DNA from: WTFV01 sp965203525
GTDB taxonomy: Bacteria > Acidobacteriota > Vicinamibacteria > Vicinamibacterales > UBA8438
Assembly: GCA_965203525.1 (NCBI GenBank)
Contig: OZ241898.1
Location: 3,658,001-3,722,000 of the forward strand
Direction: 5' to 3'
DNA: 64,000 bases
In this document: positions 37,250 to 47,964 of the stretch, piece by piece
Layout of the letters: the number at the start of each line of letters is the position of its first letter
Numbering within the stretch: position 1 is the stretch's first letter
The notes under the pieces: model-generated
Told to the model about the DNA's origin: nothing
What the model saw: the letters and a program-made list of their open reading frames with translations, nothing else
The model's database searches: none
Program-made: the position numbers and the translations under genes

Positions 37250-39378
37250 GGACCCAGCAGCTCCGGGTCGTCGACCGCCGGCGCATAGCGGTTCAGCCAG
37301 AGGGTGGCGGTCGCGCCCGCGTCGACGGCCGCCCCCGCCGCGGGGAGGTGGCGCGCCACCGCTCCGTCGCCCACGAATGCGGCGCGCAGGCCGAGGCGCC
37401 CCAGCACGTCCAGGGCCTGCCGGGCGCTCAGGCCGCGCAGATCGGGCATCGCCCCGTCGTCCCCGGCGGCGGCCGCGGGCCGCGGCCGGCGGGGCGCCTC
37501 CCGGTTCCCCGTCCAGGCGGCCGGCCGCGGACCGGCGGCCGGGCCGGACGCCGCGCGCGCGACCACCGGCGGATCCGTTCCGCTCGTCGGCGGCACACCG
37601 AGATACCGCAGGGCCGCCTGGGCGATGCGCCGGAAGATCGGCGCCGCGACCGCGCCGCCGGTATACGCCCGCTGGCGGATGCCGTTGATCATCGCGGTGC
37701 GCGGCGTGTCGAGCATGACCAGGATGACCAGCCGCGGCGCGTCGGCCGGCACGAAGCCGACGAACGAGGCGTTGTGATCGGTGTCCGAGTAGCTGCCGTC
37801 GATGAGCTTCTCCGCCGTGCCGGTCTTGCCGGCGACCGGATAGCCGGGCACGCCGGCGCGGCGGGCCGTCCCCCGCTCGGCCACCTGCGTCATGATCTCC
37901 GTCAGCTCGGCCGCCGTGGCGCGCGAGATGGCGCGCCCGAGGACCCGCCGTTCGGACGTCACCCGGCCGCCGTGCCGGGTCACGGCGCGGACGACGCGCG
38001 GCTGGAGCAGCTCCCCGCCGTTGGCGACCGCGGCGAACGCCGCCGCCATCTGCAGCGGGGTGACGGCCACCTGGTACCCCATCGAAATCGAGGCGATCGC
38101 CCGGTCGTCGAGCGACTCGGCGCTCCAGACGAGACCGCGGCTCTCCCCCGGCAGGTCCGGGGACAGGGCGCGCCCGAAGCCGAACCGTTCGACGTACCGG
38201 CTGAGCCGCTGCGGTCCGAGGCGCAGCCCGACCAGGATGGCGCCGACGTTGCTGGACTTGACGATCACGTCGGTGAAGGTCAGGGGGCCGTAGGGGTGGA
38301 AGTCCGGGATCCGGTCGCGGCCGACCCGGATGTAGCCCGCGCTGACGTCGAACACTTCGTCGCTCTCGACCACGCCCTCTTCGAACGCCGCCGCGGCGGC
38401 CACGATCTTGAAGGTCGATCCCGGCTCGTAGACGTCCTGCACGACGCGGTTGCGGCGCTGCGCCGGCGTCACGTCCGAAAACGCGTTCGGGTTGAAGGAC
38501 GGCGCGCTGGCCAGGGCCAGCACTTCGCCGGTCCGCGGGTCGAGCATCACGACCGCGCCGGCGTCCGCGTCGTAGTCGCGAACGCCGGCCCGCAGCTCGC
38601 GCTCGACGACGTGCTGGAGATGCTTGTCGATGGCGAGCTCGATGGTCGCGCCGGCCGTCGGCGGCCGGTCGATGCGGCTGAACGCCCTGCGCCGGGCGTC
38701 CGTCTGGATCAGGATCTGCCCGGCCTTGCCGGCGATCTCGGAGTCGTAGGCCGACTCGATCCCGGCCAGCCCCTGGTTGTCGATGCCGACGTACCCGATG
38801 AGGTGCGCGGCCAGCTCGCGGTTGGGGTAGTAGCGCCGGTCCTCGGTGAGGAATCCGACGCCGTCCAGCCCCAGGGCCGCCACGCGCCGGGCCTCCGCCG
38901 GCGACACCTTGCGCCGCACGTACACGAAGGCCCGGTCGCGACGGAGGCGCCCCTCGAGCGCGTCCCGGCGCGCCGCGGTGCAGTCGTTCAGCGCGCCGCA
39001 GAGCGCCGCCGCGGCGGCGGCGGGATCGTCGACGTCGGTCGGCACGGCGTAGACGGTGTCGGCATCGACGCTGTAGGCGAGCACGCTGCCGTTGCGATCG
39101 AGGATCTCGCCGCGCTTCGAATGCACCTCGATGGTCCGCCGCTGCTGATTGCCGGCCTTCGCGATCAGCTCGGCGTGCTGCACCACCTGCAGATGGACCA
39201 GCTTGGCCTCGATGGCGGCGATCCAGACGGCGAACCCGCAGGCGGCCACGAGGACGCGGCGCCGCAGCAGGCCGCGCCACTCCGTGCCGGACCCGCGCGG
39301 GGCCTGCTGGCGCAGCCGCCCTCGGCGCCTGCTCCACGGCAGCCCGGTCCACCCGGCCGAGTCCGCGAGCCGGCTCAC
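37246..39378 (-). CDS. ftsI: Penicillin-binding protein, FtsI/SpoVD type with C-terminal PASTA domain
   Basis: 710 aa septal transpeptidase. An N-terminal basic region and single helix (VLVAACGFAVWIAAIEAKLV) are followed by the dimerisation domain (RRTIEVHSKRGEILDRNGSVLA) and the transpeptidase domain. Active-site boxes: YEPGSTFKIVAAA (SxxK), KSSNVGAI (SxN) and VAGKTGTAEKL (KTG). A Pro/Ala-rich linker and one PASTA-like repeat (AMPDLRGLSARQALDVLGRLGL) end the protein, which is the SpoVD or mycobacterial-style arrangement rather than that of E. coli. Overlaps ftsL and murE by 4 bp each. Confidence 0.95.
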   Translation of the reverse strand: MSRLADSAGWTGLPWSRRRGRLRQQAPRGSGTEWRGLLRRRVLVAACGFAVWIAAIEAKLVHLQVVQHAELIAKAGNQQRRTIEVHSKRGEILDRNGSVLAYSVDADTVYAVPTDVDDPAAAAAALCGALNDCTAARRDALEGRLRRDRAFVYVRRKVSPAEARRVAALGLDGVGFLTEDRRYYPNRELAAHLIGYVGIDNQGLAGIESAYDSEIAGKAGQILIQTDARRRAFSRIDRPPTAGATIELAIDKHLQHVVERELRAGVRDYDADAGAVVMLDPRTGEVLALASAPSFNPNAFSDVTPAQRRNRVVQDVYEPGSTFKIVAAAAAFEEGVVESDEVFDVSAGYIRVGRDRIPDFHPYGPLTFTDVIVKSSNVGAILVGLRLGPQRLSRYVERFGFGRALSPDLPGESRGLVWSAESLDDRAIASISMGYQVAVTPLQMAAAFAAVANGGELLQPRVVRAVTRHGGRVTSERRVLGRAISRATAAELTEIMTQVAERGTARRAGVPGYPVAGKTGTAEKLIDGSYSDTDHNASFVGFVPADAPRLVILVMLDTPRTAMINGIRQRAYTGGAVAAPIFRRIAQAALRYLGVPPTSGTDPPVVARAASGPAAGPRPAAWTGNREAPRRPRPAAAAGDDGAMPDLRGLSARQALDVLGRLGLRAAFVGDGAVARHLPAAGAAVDAGATATLWLNRYAPAVDDPELLGP

Positions 39379-39827
39379 CGCGACACCTCCTGCCGTACCG
39401 CAACGGTCGAGGAGTACGCCCCCGCCGCCGCGCGTTCCCCGAACTCTTCGCGAGCCGGGACACCCCCCGGCGCCGCCGCGGCGCGTTCCACCAGCAACTC
39501 CTCCTCGCGGGCCGGGACGACCATGCGCAGTTGCCCGATCGCCACGCGCTCTATGCGGGCCGGCGTGCGCAGCGTCTCGATTTCCAGCCGCAGGTGGCGG
39601 TTCAGCTCCTGCTGCCGGGCGTATTCCTGGCGCATCTGCTCGTAGCGGTAGCCGTGCTGCAGCAGCTCGAAGTGTTGCCAGACCGAGAACAGCAGCACGG
39701 CGACGAGCGGTACGGCCAGAATCAGCGACCCGGTCAGCTCCCGCCGCCGGTCCGTGTCCAGCTCGCGCACGATCGGCGCGTTGCGGATGCCCGGCGAGAC
39801 GAGATCCGAGAAGTCCTCGTGGGTCAT
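39375..39827 (-). CDS. ftsL: Cell division protein FtsL-like
   Basis: 150 aa small bitopic protein: cytoplasmic tail, one transmembrane segment (SLILAVPLVAVLLFSVWQHF, residues about 33-52), then a coiled coil (RYEQMRQEYARQQELNRHLRLEIETLR). Position between rsmH and ftsI and size support FtsL; sequence conservation in this family is low. ATG 39827 overlaps the rsmH stop (ATGA). Confidence 0.8.
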   Translation of the reverse strand: MTHEDFSDLVSPGIRNAPIVRELDTDRRRELTGSLILAVPLVAVLLFSVWQHFELLQHGYRYEQMRQEYARQQELNRHLRLEIETLRTPARIERVAIGQLRMVVPAREEELLVERAAAAPGGVPAREEFGERAAAGAYSSTVAVRQEVSR

Positions 39828-40729
39828 GCCAGCCTCGCGGCGGCGCGCAGCTTCGCGCTGCGGGCGCGCGGATTCCGGACGACTTCCTCCGCGGAGGGCC
39901 GCAACGGACGCCGGGTCAGCACTTCGATCGCCACGTCGGTCCCCTTCTCGAAACCGCGCAACGCCCGCTTGACGATGCGATCCTCCAGCGAATGGAAGGT
40001 GATGACGGCCAGCCGCGCTCCCGCCCGCAGGCGCCGGCAGAGGGCCAGCAGCCACGCCTCGAGCCCCTCCAGCTCCCGGTTGACCCGGATCCGCAACGCC
40101 TGGAACGTGCGCGTCGCCGGATGGATCCGCTGCCGTCCGCGGCGCGGCGCCGCGCGGCGCACGGCGTCCGCGAGTTGGCCGGTGGACGTGATCGGCGCGC
40201 GCTCGCGGGCGGCGGCCAGCCCGCGCGCGATGCGCCGGGCGTGGCGGTCCTCCCCATAGCGGCGGATGACGTCGGCCAGCTCCGACTCGGGCGCGTCGCG
40301 GAGCAGGTCGGCGGCGGTCGGGCCGGCCGTCCGGTCCATGCGCATGTCCAGCGGCTCGTCGCGGCGGAAGCTGAAGCCGCGTCCGGCGCCGTCGAGCTGC
40401 AACGACGAAAGGCCGAGGTCGGCGAGCGCGCCGCCGTCGACGCCGTCGACGCCGCGCCCGGCCAGCACCGCTTCGAGGTCCCGGAAGTCGGCATGGACGA
40501 GCTCGACCCGGCCGGCCCAGCGCCGCAGCGTCCCGGCCGCCACCGGCAACGCCTCGCCGTCGCGGTCCAGCCCCACGATGCGGTCCGCCCCCGCCTCCAG
40601 CAACGCCCGCGCATGCCCGCCGCCGCCGACGGTGCAGTCGACGAACAGGCCGCCGCGCGCCGGATCGAGCAGCGCGACCACTTCCGCCGCCATCACCGGC
40701 CGGTGTACAGTCAGGGGCTCCTGCGTCAT
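39824..40729 (-). CDS. rsmH: 16S rRNA (cytosine(1402)-N(4))-methyltransferase
   Basis: 301 aa, methylates C1402 of 16S rRNA. N-terminal HRPVMAAEVVALLDP, SAM motif FVDCTVGGGGHARALLE, GLDRDGEAL, ALADLGLSSLQLD, GFSFRRDEPLDMRMD, and the C-terminal AVITFHSLEDRIVKRALRGF. All family marks present. Follows mraZ by 13 bp. Confidence 0.97.
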   Translation of the reverse strand: MTQEPLTVHRPVMAAEVVALLDPARGGLFVDCTVGGGGHARALLEAGADRIVGLDRDGEALPVAAGTLRRWAGRVELVHADFRDLEAVLAGRGVDGVDGGALADLGLSSLQLDGAGRGFSFRRDEPLDMRMDRTAGPTAADLLRDAPESELADVIRRYGEDRHARRIARGLAAARERAPITSTGQLADAVRRAAPRRGRQRIHPATRTFQALRIRVNRELEGLEAWLLALCRRLRAGARLAVITFHSLEDRIVKRALRGFEKGTDVAIEVLTRRPLRPSAEEVVRNPRARSAKLRAAARLA

Positions 40730-40742
40730 GATGTCCGCCGCA

Positions 40743-41252
40743 TCAGATCCGAAACTTCTTCGCGAGCTTGTTCAGGTCGTCCTTCGTCAACGGATCGTCC
40801 TCCTCGGCCTTCTCGTAGCGCTCCTTGTTCCAGACTTCGAGGTGGTCCCCGTGGCCGCAGACCTCCACCTCCCCGACGATTTCCGCGAACGCCCGCAGGG
40901 GACCGGGAATCAGGACGCGCCCCTGCGGATCGAGCTCGACGGTCTGGGCGAAGCGGCCGGTGAATCGCAGGAACTTGCGCCGCAACGGGTCGGTCCTGGC
41001 GAGACGCTCGAGGACGGCCGTCTCCAGCGCCTCCCAGACGTCCAGCGGGTAGATGCACATCGCCGGGGCGTCCAGGCTCCTCGTCACGTACAGTTCGTTC
41101 CCGTATTTCTCCGAGATCACCGACCGGAACTCCGCGGGCACCTTCAGCCTGCCCTTGTCGTCGACCCGGGCGGGCCTGTTGCCCCGCAGCCTCGTGCGTC
41201 CGCCCGTGGCGGGACTGGCCCCGGCTGACCCATTCGATCCACTTTCAGCCAC
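40743..41252 (-). CDS. mraZ: Transcriptional regulator MraZ
   Basis: AbrB/SpoVT-fold regulator and first gene of the dcw operon. Two MraZ repeats: GNRPARVDDKGRLKVPAEFR and FAQTVELDPQGRVLIPGPLR. The start is uncertain. TTG 41258 and GTG 41252 lie within the operator repeats and add about 20 unconserved residues; the canonical beginning would be near LRGNRPARVDDKGR, where a CTG is found at 41189. MraZ is expected to bind the four boxes at 41229-41265 and repress its own operon. Confidence 0.92.
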   Translation of the reverse strand: MAESGSNGSAGASPATGGRTRLRGNRPARVDDKGRLKVPAEFRSVISEKYGNELYVTRSLDAPAMCIYPLDVWEALETAVLERLARTDPLRRKFLRFTGRFAQTVELDPQGRVLIPGPLRAFAEIVGEVEVCGHGDHLEVWNKERYEKAEEDDPLTKDDLNKLAKKFRI

Positions 41253-41265
41253 TTCCAACCACTTC
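41229..41265 (-). promoter_or_regulatory. MraZ operator: four direct repeats with 10-bp period
   Basis: Minus strand reads GAAGTGG, GAAGTGG, AAAGTGG, GAATGGG, each followed by 3 spacer bases (forward strand CCACTTC 41259-65 and 41249-55, CCACTTT 41239-45, CCCATTC 41229-35). Spacing and sequence match the known MraZ box pattern of short GTGG-containing repeats every 10 bp. They lie just downstream of the promoter. Confidence 0.85.
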
Positions 41266-41275
41266 CGACCACCGG

Positions 41276-41304
41276 ATGCTACGGGAACGCCACCCCGGTG
41301 TCAA
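41276..41304 (-). promoter_or_regulatory. Promoter of the mraZ/dcw operon
   Basis: Minus strand TTGACA (41299-41304, perfect), 17-bp spacer, TAGCAT (41276-41281). Transcription should begin near 41268, immediately before the MraZ boxes, which explains repression. Confidence 0.8.
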
Positions 41305-41625
41305 CGCAGAATTTCGACCCGCTCGGATTTTTTTGCGCGCGCCCTCCGGTTTCGCCGTTTTGTCGCCAGGGGCGGCCGGTACGGGACGACGCGGATCTCC
41401 CCCGCGCCACGGGCCGGCCGCGGGGCGGCCGCCGTCCGGGGTCGTCTGCTGGGGCACCGCGACCCGGAGACCACCGCGCTACGAGCCGGCCACGGGGCGA
41501 CCGCCGTCCGCGTGCGACGGCGCCCTTCGAAACCGGTCAGCGACTCTCCGCACGCGGCCGGTCCGGGGAAGTGTCCCCGCGCCGGCGCCCGGCGGTCCGC
41601 GGTCTCCCGGCATGCCGATGTGCGA
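41305..41625. other. Gene-free divergent region between mraZ and the YchF-like gene
   Basis: No credible coding region. It contains an imperfect 30-odd-bp repeat, GGCCGGCCGCGGGGCGGCCG near 41421 and GCCGGCCACGGGGCGACCG near 41486, each followed by CCGTCC. The AT-rich tract GATTTTTTTGCG lies at about 41326-41337, just upstream of the dcw promoter, and could act as an UP-like element. Confidence 0.5.
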
Positions 41626-41735
41626 CACTCTGCGGAGACGATGCTGCGCGCCGGTCTGATCGACCGGCGTCGACGTCGAGCAGTTGCCGCTCCTCGTCCA
41701 CTCTGCGAAAACGATGCTGCGCGCCGGTCTGATCG
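41626..41735. repeat. 37-bp direct repeat duplicating the start of the YchF-like gene
   Basis: 41626-41662 and 41699-41735 match with two differences. Both contain ACGATGCTGCGCGCCGGTCT, the ATG and first eight codons. Offset 73 bp. Only the second copy leads into the full reading frame. Confidence 0.95.
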
Positions 41736-42805
41736 GGCTCGCCTCGGCGGGCAAGACGACGCTGTTCCGCCTTCTGACCCGGCCGGCCGGCGCCGGCGCC
41801 CGTTCCTCCGGGCGGGGCGACGCCGACGTCGGGGTGGCCCACGTCTCCGATCCCCGGCTCGACCGGCTGACGGCGCTCTTCGCGCCGCGGAAACGGACGC
41901 CCGCCGCGGTGACGTTCGTCGATCGGGCGGCGCGGCCGGGCGCCGGGGCCGGCGCGCTCGTCGACGTGGCGCCGTACCGCACCGCCGACGCGCTGCTGCA
42001 CGTCGTCCGCGCCTTCCGGAACGACACGGCGCCGCATCCGGCGGGCTCGGTCGATCCGGGCCGGGACGCGCGGGCGATGGAGGACGAGCTCGTCCTGGCC
42101 GACCTGGCGGTGGCCGAGCGCCGCATCGAGCGGCTCGAGAAGGACCGCCGCAAGGGCGCCGCGCAGGGAGACGAGGCGGCGGAGATCGAAGTGCTCCGCC
42201 GGTGCGCGGCCGCCCTGGAGGAAGGCGCCCCGCTCCGGGCGCTGGCCCTGGACGCCGCCGACGCGAAGCGGCTCCGCGGCTTCCAGTTCCTCTCCGCCAA
42301 GCCGCTCCTGCTGGCGATCAACGTCGACGAGGCGGACGCCGCGGCCACGCCGGAGGCGGCCGCGCGCGCGGCCGGCATCGACGACCTGCTCCAGGGGCCC
42401 GCCGTCCGGGCGCTTCCGGTCTGCGCGAAGATCGAGCTGGAGATCGCCGATCTGGAGCCGGAGGACGCCGCGGCGTTCCTGGCCGATCTCGGTCTCCGCG
42501 GGACGGGACTCGACCGGGTGATCCGCGCCGCCTACGACCTGCTCGGCTACGTCTCGTTCTTCACCGCCGGGGAGGATGAATGCCGGGCGTGGTCGATCCC
42601 CGCCGGCACCGCCGCCCGGGACGCGGCCGGAGCGATCCACACCGACCTCGCCCGCGGGTTCATCCGCGCCGAGGTGGTGCCCTGCGAGCGCCTCGCGGCC
42701 CGCGGATCGCTGGCCGCCTGCCGCAAGCACGGCGAGGTGCGGCTCGAAGGCAAGGACTACGTCGTCCGGGACGGCGACGTGATCAACGTCCGCTTCGCCA
42801 CATGA
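41714..42805 (+). CDS. YchF/Obg-like ATPase-GTPase (DUF933/TGS)
   Basis: 363 aa. The P-loop is GLASAGKTTLFRLL (residues 6-19), with S-A in place of the usual NVGKST. Helical coiled-coil insert around 120-170 (VAERRIERLEKDRRKG). The G4-like motif LLAINVDEAD (NxxE, the ATP-preferring form of YchF) is near 205. The C-terminal TGS domain is clear: LGYVSFFTAGEDECRAWSIPAGT, HTDLARGFIRAEVVP, EGKDYVVRDGDVINVRF. The family binds ribosomes and ATP. The N-terminal half is more diverged than housekeeping YchF, so this may be a paralogue. Start ATG 41714; its 5' end is duplicated upstream. Confidence 0.85.
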   Translation: MLRAGLIGLASAGKTTLFRLLTRPAGAGARSSGRGDADVGVAHVSDPRLDRLTALFAPRKRTPAAVTFVDRAARPGAGAGALVDVAPYRTADALLHVVRAFRNDTAPHPAGSVDPGRDARAMEDELVLADLAVAERRIERLEKDRRKGAAQGDEAAEIEVLRRCAAALEEGAPLRALALDAADAKRLRGFQFLSAKPLLLAINVDEADAAATPEAAARAAGIDDLLQGPAVRALPVCAKIELEIADLEPEDAAAFLADLGLRGTGLDRVIRAAYDLLGYVSFFTAGEDECRAWSIPAGTAARDAAGAIHTDLARGFIRAEVVPCERLAARGSLAACRKHGEVRLEGKDYVVRDGDVINVRFAT

Positions 42806-42896
42806 CCGCCCCCCGCCTGCGCCGCGCCCGCGTCTTGCGCCCGGATGGTTACGACCGTGCGGAGCACCGCAACGGGCGGGAGCGCCGCGGTTCTTC

Positions 42897-44504
<1,608 letters not shown>

Positions 44505-44525
<21 letters not shown>

Positions 44526-44547
44526 GCGCGGCGCGCCGGCGGCATCG
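44505..44547 (+). repeat. 43-bp direct repeat, left copy (end of murJ)
   Basis: Begins GCGCGCCTCCGCCGGACG and ends CGGCGGCATCG; includes the last six codons and stop of murJ. One mismatch to the copy at 47668-47710. Together they bracket the type IIL restriction-modification gene. Confidence 0.95.
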
Positions 44548-44723
44548 CGGGTGGCGGCGCCGCGCAATCGAGCACGACCCGCATCGCCAGCGCCAGTCGC
44601 GGGGCCGCTCGGAAACGCCGGTACGGCACCGCCGGAGGGACACGCTACGCCCGATGCGGGTTCAAGGCGACGGCGTCCGAGCCCCCCATGCCACCTGACA
44701 CGGTTCGATTACAGTCGATGGAA

Positions 44724-47648
44724 ATGACGCCGCACGAGTTCATCACCAAGTGGCGCGCCTCGTCCGCGCTGAAGGAACGCTCCGCCGCGCAGGAGCACTT
44801 CATCGACGTCTGCCGGCTGCTCGGCGAGCCGACCCCGGCCGAGGCGGATCCCACCGGCGAGACCTACTGCTTCGAGCGCGGCGCCCGCAAGGACACCGGC
44901 GGCGACGGCTGGGCCGACGTCTGGAAACGCCACCACTTCGCCTGGGAATACAAGGGCCGCCGCGCAGACCTCGACGCCGCCTTCGATCAGCTCCGGCAGT
45001 ACGCCCTGGCCCTGGAGAACCCGCCGCTGCTGATCGTCTCCGATCTGGTGCGCTTCCGCATCCGCACCAACTGGACCAACAGCGTCAGCCGCGTTCACGA
45101 TTTCGATCTCGACGACCTTGCCGACGCGCGCACCCGCGACCTGCTCAAGCAGGCGTTCACCCGCCCCGAGCGGCTGCGGCCCGGCGAGACCCGGCAGTCG
45201 CTCACCGAGCGGGCGGCGGCGTCCTTCGCGGCGGTCGCGCAGGGCTTGCGGGAGCGCGGCCACGACCCGCGCGCCGTGGCGCACTTCGTCAACCGGCTCA
45301 TCTTCTGCATGTTCGCCGACGACGTCGGGTTGCTGCCGGACCACATGTTCACGCGGATGCTGCAACAGGCGCGGCGCGCCCCCCGGCATTTCCCGGAGCT
45401 GGCCGGCGCCCTCTTCCGGGTGATGGCGTCGGGCGGACGAGTCGGGTTCGAGGCGGTGGCGTGGTTCAACGGCGGGCTGTTCGACGACGGGGAGGCGCTG
45501 CCGCTCGACGCGGCCGACGTCGACACGGTGCTGGCGGCAAGCGGTCTCGACTGGTCGGAGATCGATCCGTCGATTTTCGGCACGCTGTTCGAACGGGGTC
45601 TCGACCCGGGCAAGCGGGCGCAACTCGGTGCGCATTACACCGACCGCGACAAGATCCTGCTGCTCGTCGAGCCGGTCGTGGTCCGCCCGTGGCTGTCCCG
45701 GTGGGAAACGGCGAAACGGGAGATCGCCGCCGACCTGGAACGAGCGGAGGCCGCGAAGTCGCCCGCGGCCCGCACCCGGCGGCGCAAGCGGGCGGAACGG
45801 CGGCTGCGGTCCTTTCTCGACCGGTTGCGGGCGTTCACGGTGCTGGACCCGGCGTGCGGGTCGGGCAACTTCCTCTATCTCGCTCTGCACGCGCTGAAGG
45901 ATCTGGAGCACCGGGTACAGCTCGAAGCGGAGGCGCTCGGCTTCCAGCGCGAGTTTCCCGGCGTTGGCCCGGCCAACGTACGGGGAATCGAGATCAACCC
46001 CTACGCGGCGGAGCTGGCCCGCGTCTCGGTCTGGGTCGGCGAGATTCAGTGGATGCGGCGCAACGGCTTCGCCGAGGCGCGCGACCCGATCCTGAAGCCG
46101 CTCGACACCATCGAGTGCCGCGACGCGCTGCTGACGCCGGACGGCACGGAAGCGGACTGGCCCGCGGCGGACGCGGTGATCGGCAACCCACCGTTCCTCG
46201 GCGGCAAGCTGCTGCTCACCCATCTCGGCGAATCCCGGGTGTCGAGGCTGTTCGCAGTCTACGCCGGCCGCGTTCCGGCGGAAGCGGATCTGGTCTGCTA
46301 CTGGTTCGAGAAGGCGGGCCGTCAGATCGCCGCGGGCCGGGCGGCGCGCGCCGGCCTCGTCGCCACCAACTCGATCCGCGGCGGTCCGAACCGGCAGGCG
46401 TTGCAGGCGGCGACGGCCGCGCGCCGGATCTTCGAGGCGTGGAGCGACGAATCGTGGGTGGTCGACGGCGCGGCGGTGCGGGTGTCGCTGATCTGTTTCT
46501 CGCGCCGTGACGACGAGTCCCTCCCTCCGGAGACCCGGCTCGACGGGGTCCCCGTCGAGGAAATCCACACCGACCTCACGTCACGCCGGGACGGCGCGGG
46601 CGTCGATCTGACGCGGGCGAGGCGGCTGGCGGTGAACGCCGGCGTAGCCTTCATGGGCGATACGAAGGGCGGCCCGTTCGACGTGCCGGGCGAGAGGGCG
46701 CGCGCGTGGTTGCGCCGGCCGGCCAATCCGAACGGACGGCCCAACGCCGACGTGCTGAAGCCGTGGATGAACGGCAGGGACGTGATGCGGCGCCCGGCCG
46801 GAAAGTGGATCATCGACTTCGGATGGCGCATGACGGAAGCGGACGCCGCGATCTACGAAGAGCCGTTCGGCTACGCGAAGGAGCACGTCCGCCCGATGCG
46901 CCGGCGGAACCGGCGAGAAGCGTACCGCGAGCGCTGGTGGAGGCACGTCGAGCCGCGGTCGGGCATGTGGCGGGCGCTGGAAGGACGGTCGCGCTACATT
47001 GCCACGCCGACCGTCGCCAAGCACCGCTGTTTCGTCTGGTGCGACGCCCGCGTCTGCCCCGACCACCAGCTGATCGTCATGGCGCGCGACGACGACACGA
47101 CCTTCGGCGTCCTGCACAGCCGGTTCCACGAGCTCTGGTCGCTCCGGCTCGGCACGAGTCTGGGACTGGGAAACACGCCGCGCTATACGCCGAGCACCAC
47201 CTTCGAGACCTTTCCTTTCCCGGAGGGATTGACGCCGGAGGCGCCGGCCGCCGGCTACGCCGCCGACCCGCGGGCCGCCGCCATCGCCGATGCCGCGCGC
47301 CGCCTCGTCGCGCTGCGCGATCGCTGGCTCGCCCCGCCCGAGTGGGTGGAATGGATGGACGAGCCGGCTCCCGGCTACCCCCGGCGCCCGGTGCCGCGCA
47401 ACGACACCGCCGCCGAAAACCTGAAGCAACGCACGCTGACCACCCTCTACAACGCGCGCCCGCGGTGGCTCGCCGACGCGCACGCCGCGCTGGATACGGC
47501 GGTCGCAGCCGCCTACGGGTGGCCGGCCGACGTCTCCAACGACGAGGTGCTCCGCGATCTGCTCGATCGGAACCTGGCCGAGCATCGCGACGAAGCCCCC
47601 TCACATGCCCTCGAATCGACCGACGTCACGGGGAAGCGGGAACGATGA
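44724..47648 (+). CDS. Type IIL/IIG restriction-modification enzyme (nuclease-methyltransferase fusion)
   Basis: 974 aa single-chain enzyme. ATG 44724 gives the family start MTPHEFITKWRASSALKER; longer starts exist at 44688 and 44718. PD-(D/E)XK nuclease: D65 in GWADVWKRH, then E75-Y-K77 in FAWEYKG. Helical connector, then the N6-adenine methyltransferase with motif I DPACGSGNFLY (about 375) and catalytic NPPFLGG (about 488). A C-terminal target-recognition domain includes PNADVLKPWMNGRDVMRRP and STTFETFPFPEGL. All catalytic residues are intact, so it could be active and self-sufficient. It sits between 43-bp direct repeats 3' of murJ, suggesting acquisition as a module. Confidence 0.88.
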   Translation: MTPHEFITKWRASSALKERSAAQEHFIDVCRLLGEPTPAEADPTGETYCFERGARKDTGGDGWADVWKRHHFAWEYKGRRADLDAAFDQLRQYALALENPPLLIVSDLVRFRIRTNWTNSVSRVHDFDLDDLADARTRDLLKQAFTRPERLRPGETRQSLTERAAASFAAVAQGLRERGHDPRAVAHFVNRLIFCMFADDVGLLPDHMFTRMLQQARRAPRHFPELAGALFRVMASGGRVGFEAVAWFNGGLFDDGEALPLDAADVDTVLAASGLDWSEIDPSIFGTLFERGLDPGKRAQLGAHYTDRDKILLLVEPVVVRPWLSRWETAKREIAADLERAEAAKSPAARTRRRKRAERRLRSFLDRLRAFTVLDPACGSGNFLYLALHALKDLEHRVQLEAEALGFQREFPGVGPANVRGIEINPYAAELARVSVWVGEIQWMRRNGFAEARDPILKPLDTIECRDALLTPDGTEADWPAADAVIGNPPFLGGKLLLTHLGESRVSRLFAVYAGRVPAEADLVCYWFEKAGRQIAAGRAARAGLVATNSIRGGPNRQALQAATAARRIFEAWSDESWVVDGAAVRVSLICFSRRDDESLPPETRLDGVPVEEIHTDLTSRRDGAGVDLTRARRLAVNAGVAFMGDTKGGPFDVPGERARAWLRRPANPNGRPNADVLKPWMNGRDVMRRPAGKWIIDFGWRMTEADAAIYEEPFGYAKEHVRPMRRRNRREAYRERWWRHVEPRSGMWRALEGRSRYIATPTVAKHRCFVWCDARVCPDHQLIVMARDDDTTFGVLHSRFHELWSLRLGTSLGLGNTPRYTPSTTFETFPFPEGLTPEAPAAGYAADPRAAAIADAARRLVALRDRWLAPPEWVEWMDEPAPGYPRRPVPRNDTAAENLKQRTLTTLYNARPRWLADAHAALDTAVAAAYGWPADVSNDEVLRDLLDRNLAEHRDEAPSHALESTDVTGKRER

Positions 47649-47667
47649 ACCGGGAGTCGCCGGTTGT

Positions 47668-47710
47668 GCGCGCCTCCGCCGGACGCAGGCGCGGCGCGCC
47701 GGCGGCATCG
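47668..47710 (+). repeat. 43-bp direct repeat, right copy
   Basis: Same sequence as 44505-44547 except C for T within the former stop codon (ACGCAGG instead of ACGTAGG). Begins 20 bp after the stop of the type IIL gene. Confidence 0.95.
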
Positions 47711-47720
47711 ACGAGCGCCA

Positions 47721-47942
47721 GGGCGCACGTCCGGCGCCGGGATGGTGGCGAACGGCCGGCGAAGATGGCGTAGAAGCAGAACGGCACGCTCTGGGGCGCA
47801 CGTCCGGCGCCGGGATGGTGGCGAACGGCCCCCCGGCAGGCCGCGAACGCCAGGAAGGCGGGCGCCGGCGCGCGCCGGGCGCCGGGCCGGGCCATCCGCC
47901 TGCGGCTCGCCGCGTCCCCCGGGCGCCGGCGCGCGCCGGGCG
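47721..47942 (+). repeat. Cluster of short direct repeats before the rhomboid gene
   Basis: A 37-bp perfect repeat (GGGCGCACGTCCGGCGCCGG...) at 47721-47757 and 47794-47830, offset 73 bp. A second pair, GGGCGCCGGCGCGCGCCGGG, occurs near 47864 and 47921, offset about 57 bp. No gene is recognised in 47711-47964. Confidence 0.85.
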
Positions 47943-47964
47943 CCGGGATGGTACGATGGGCGGG

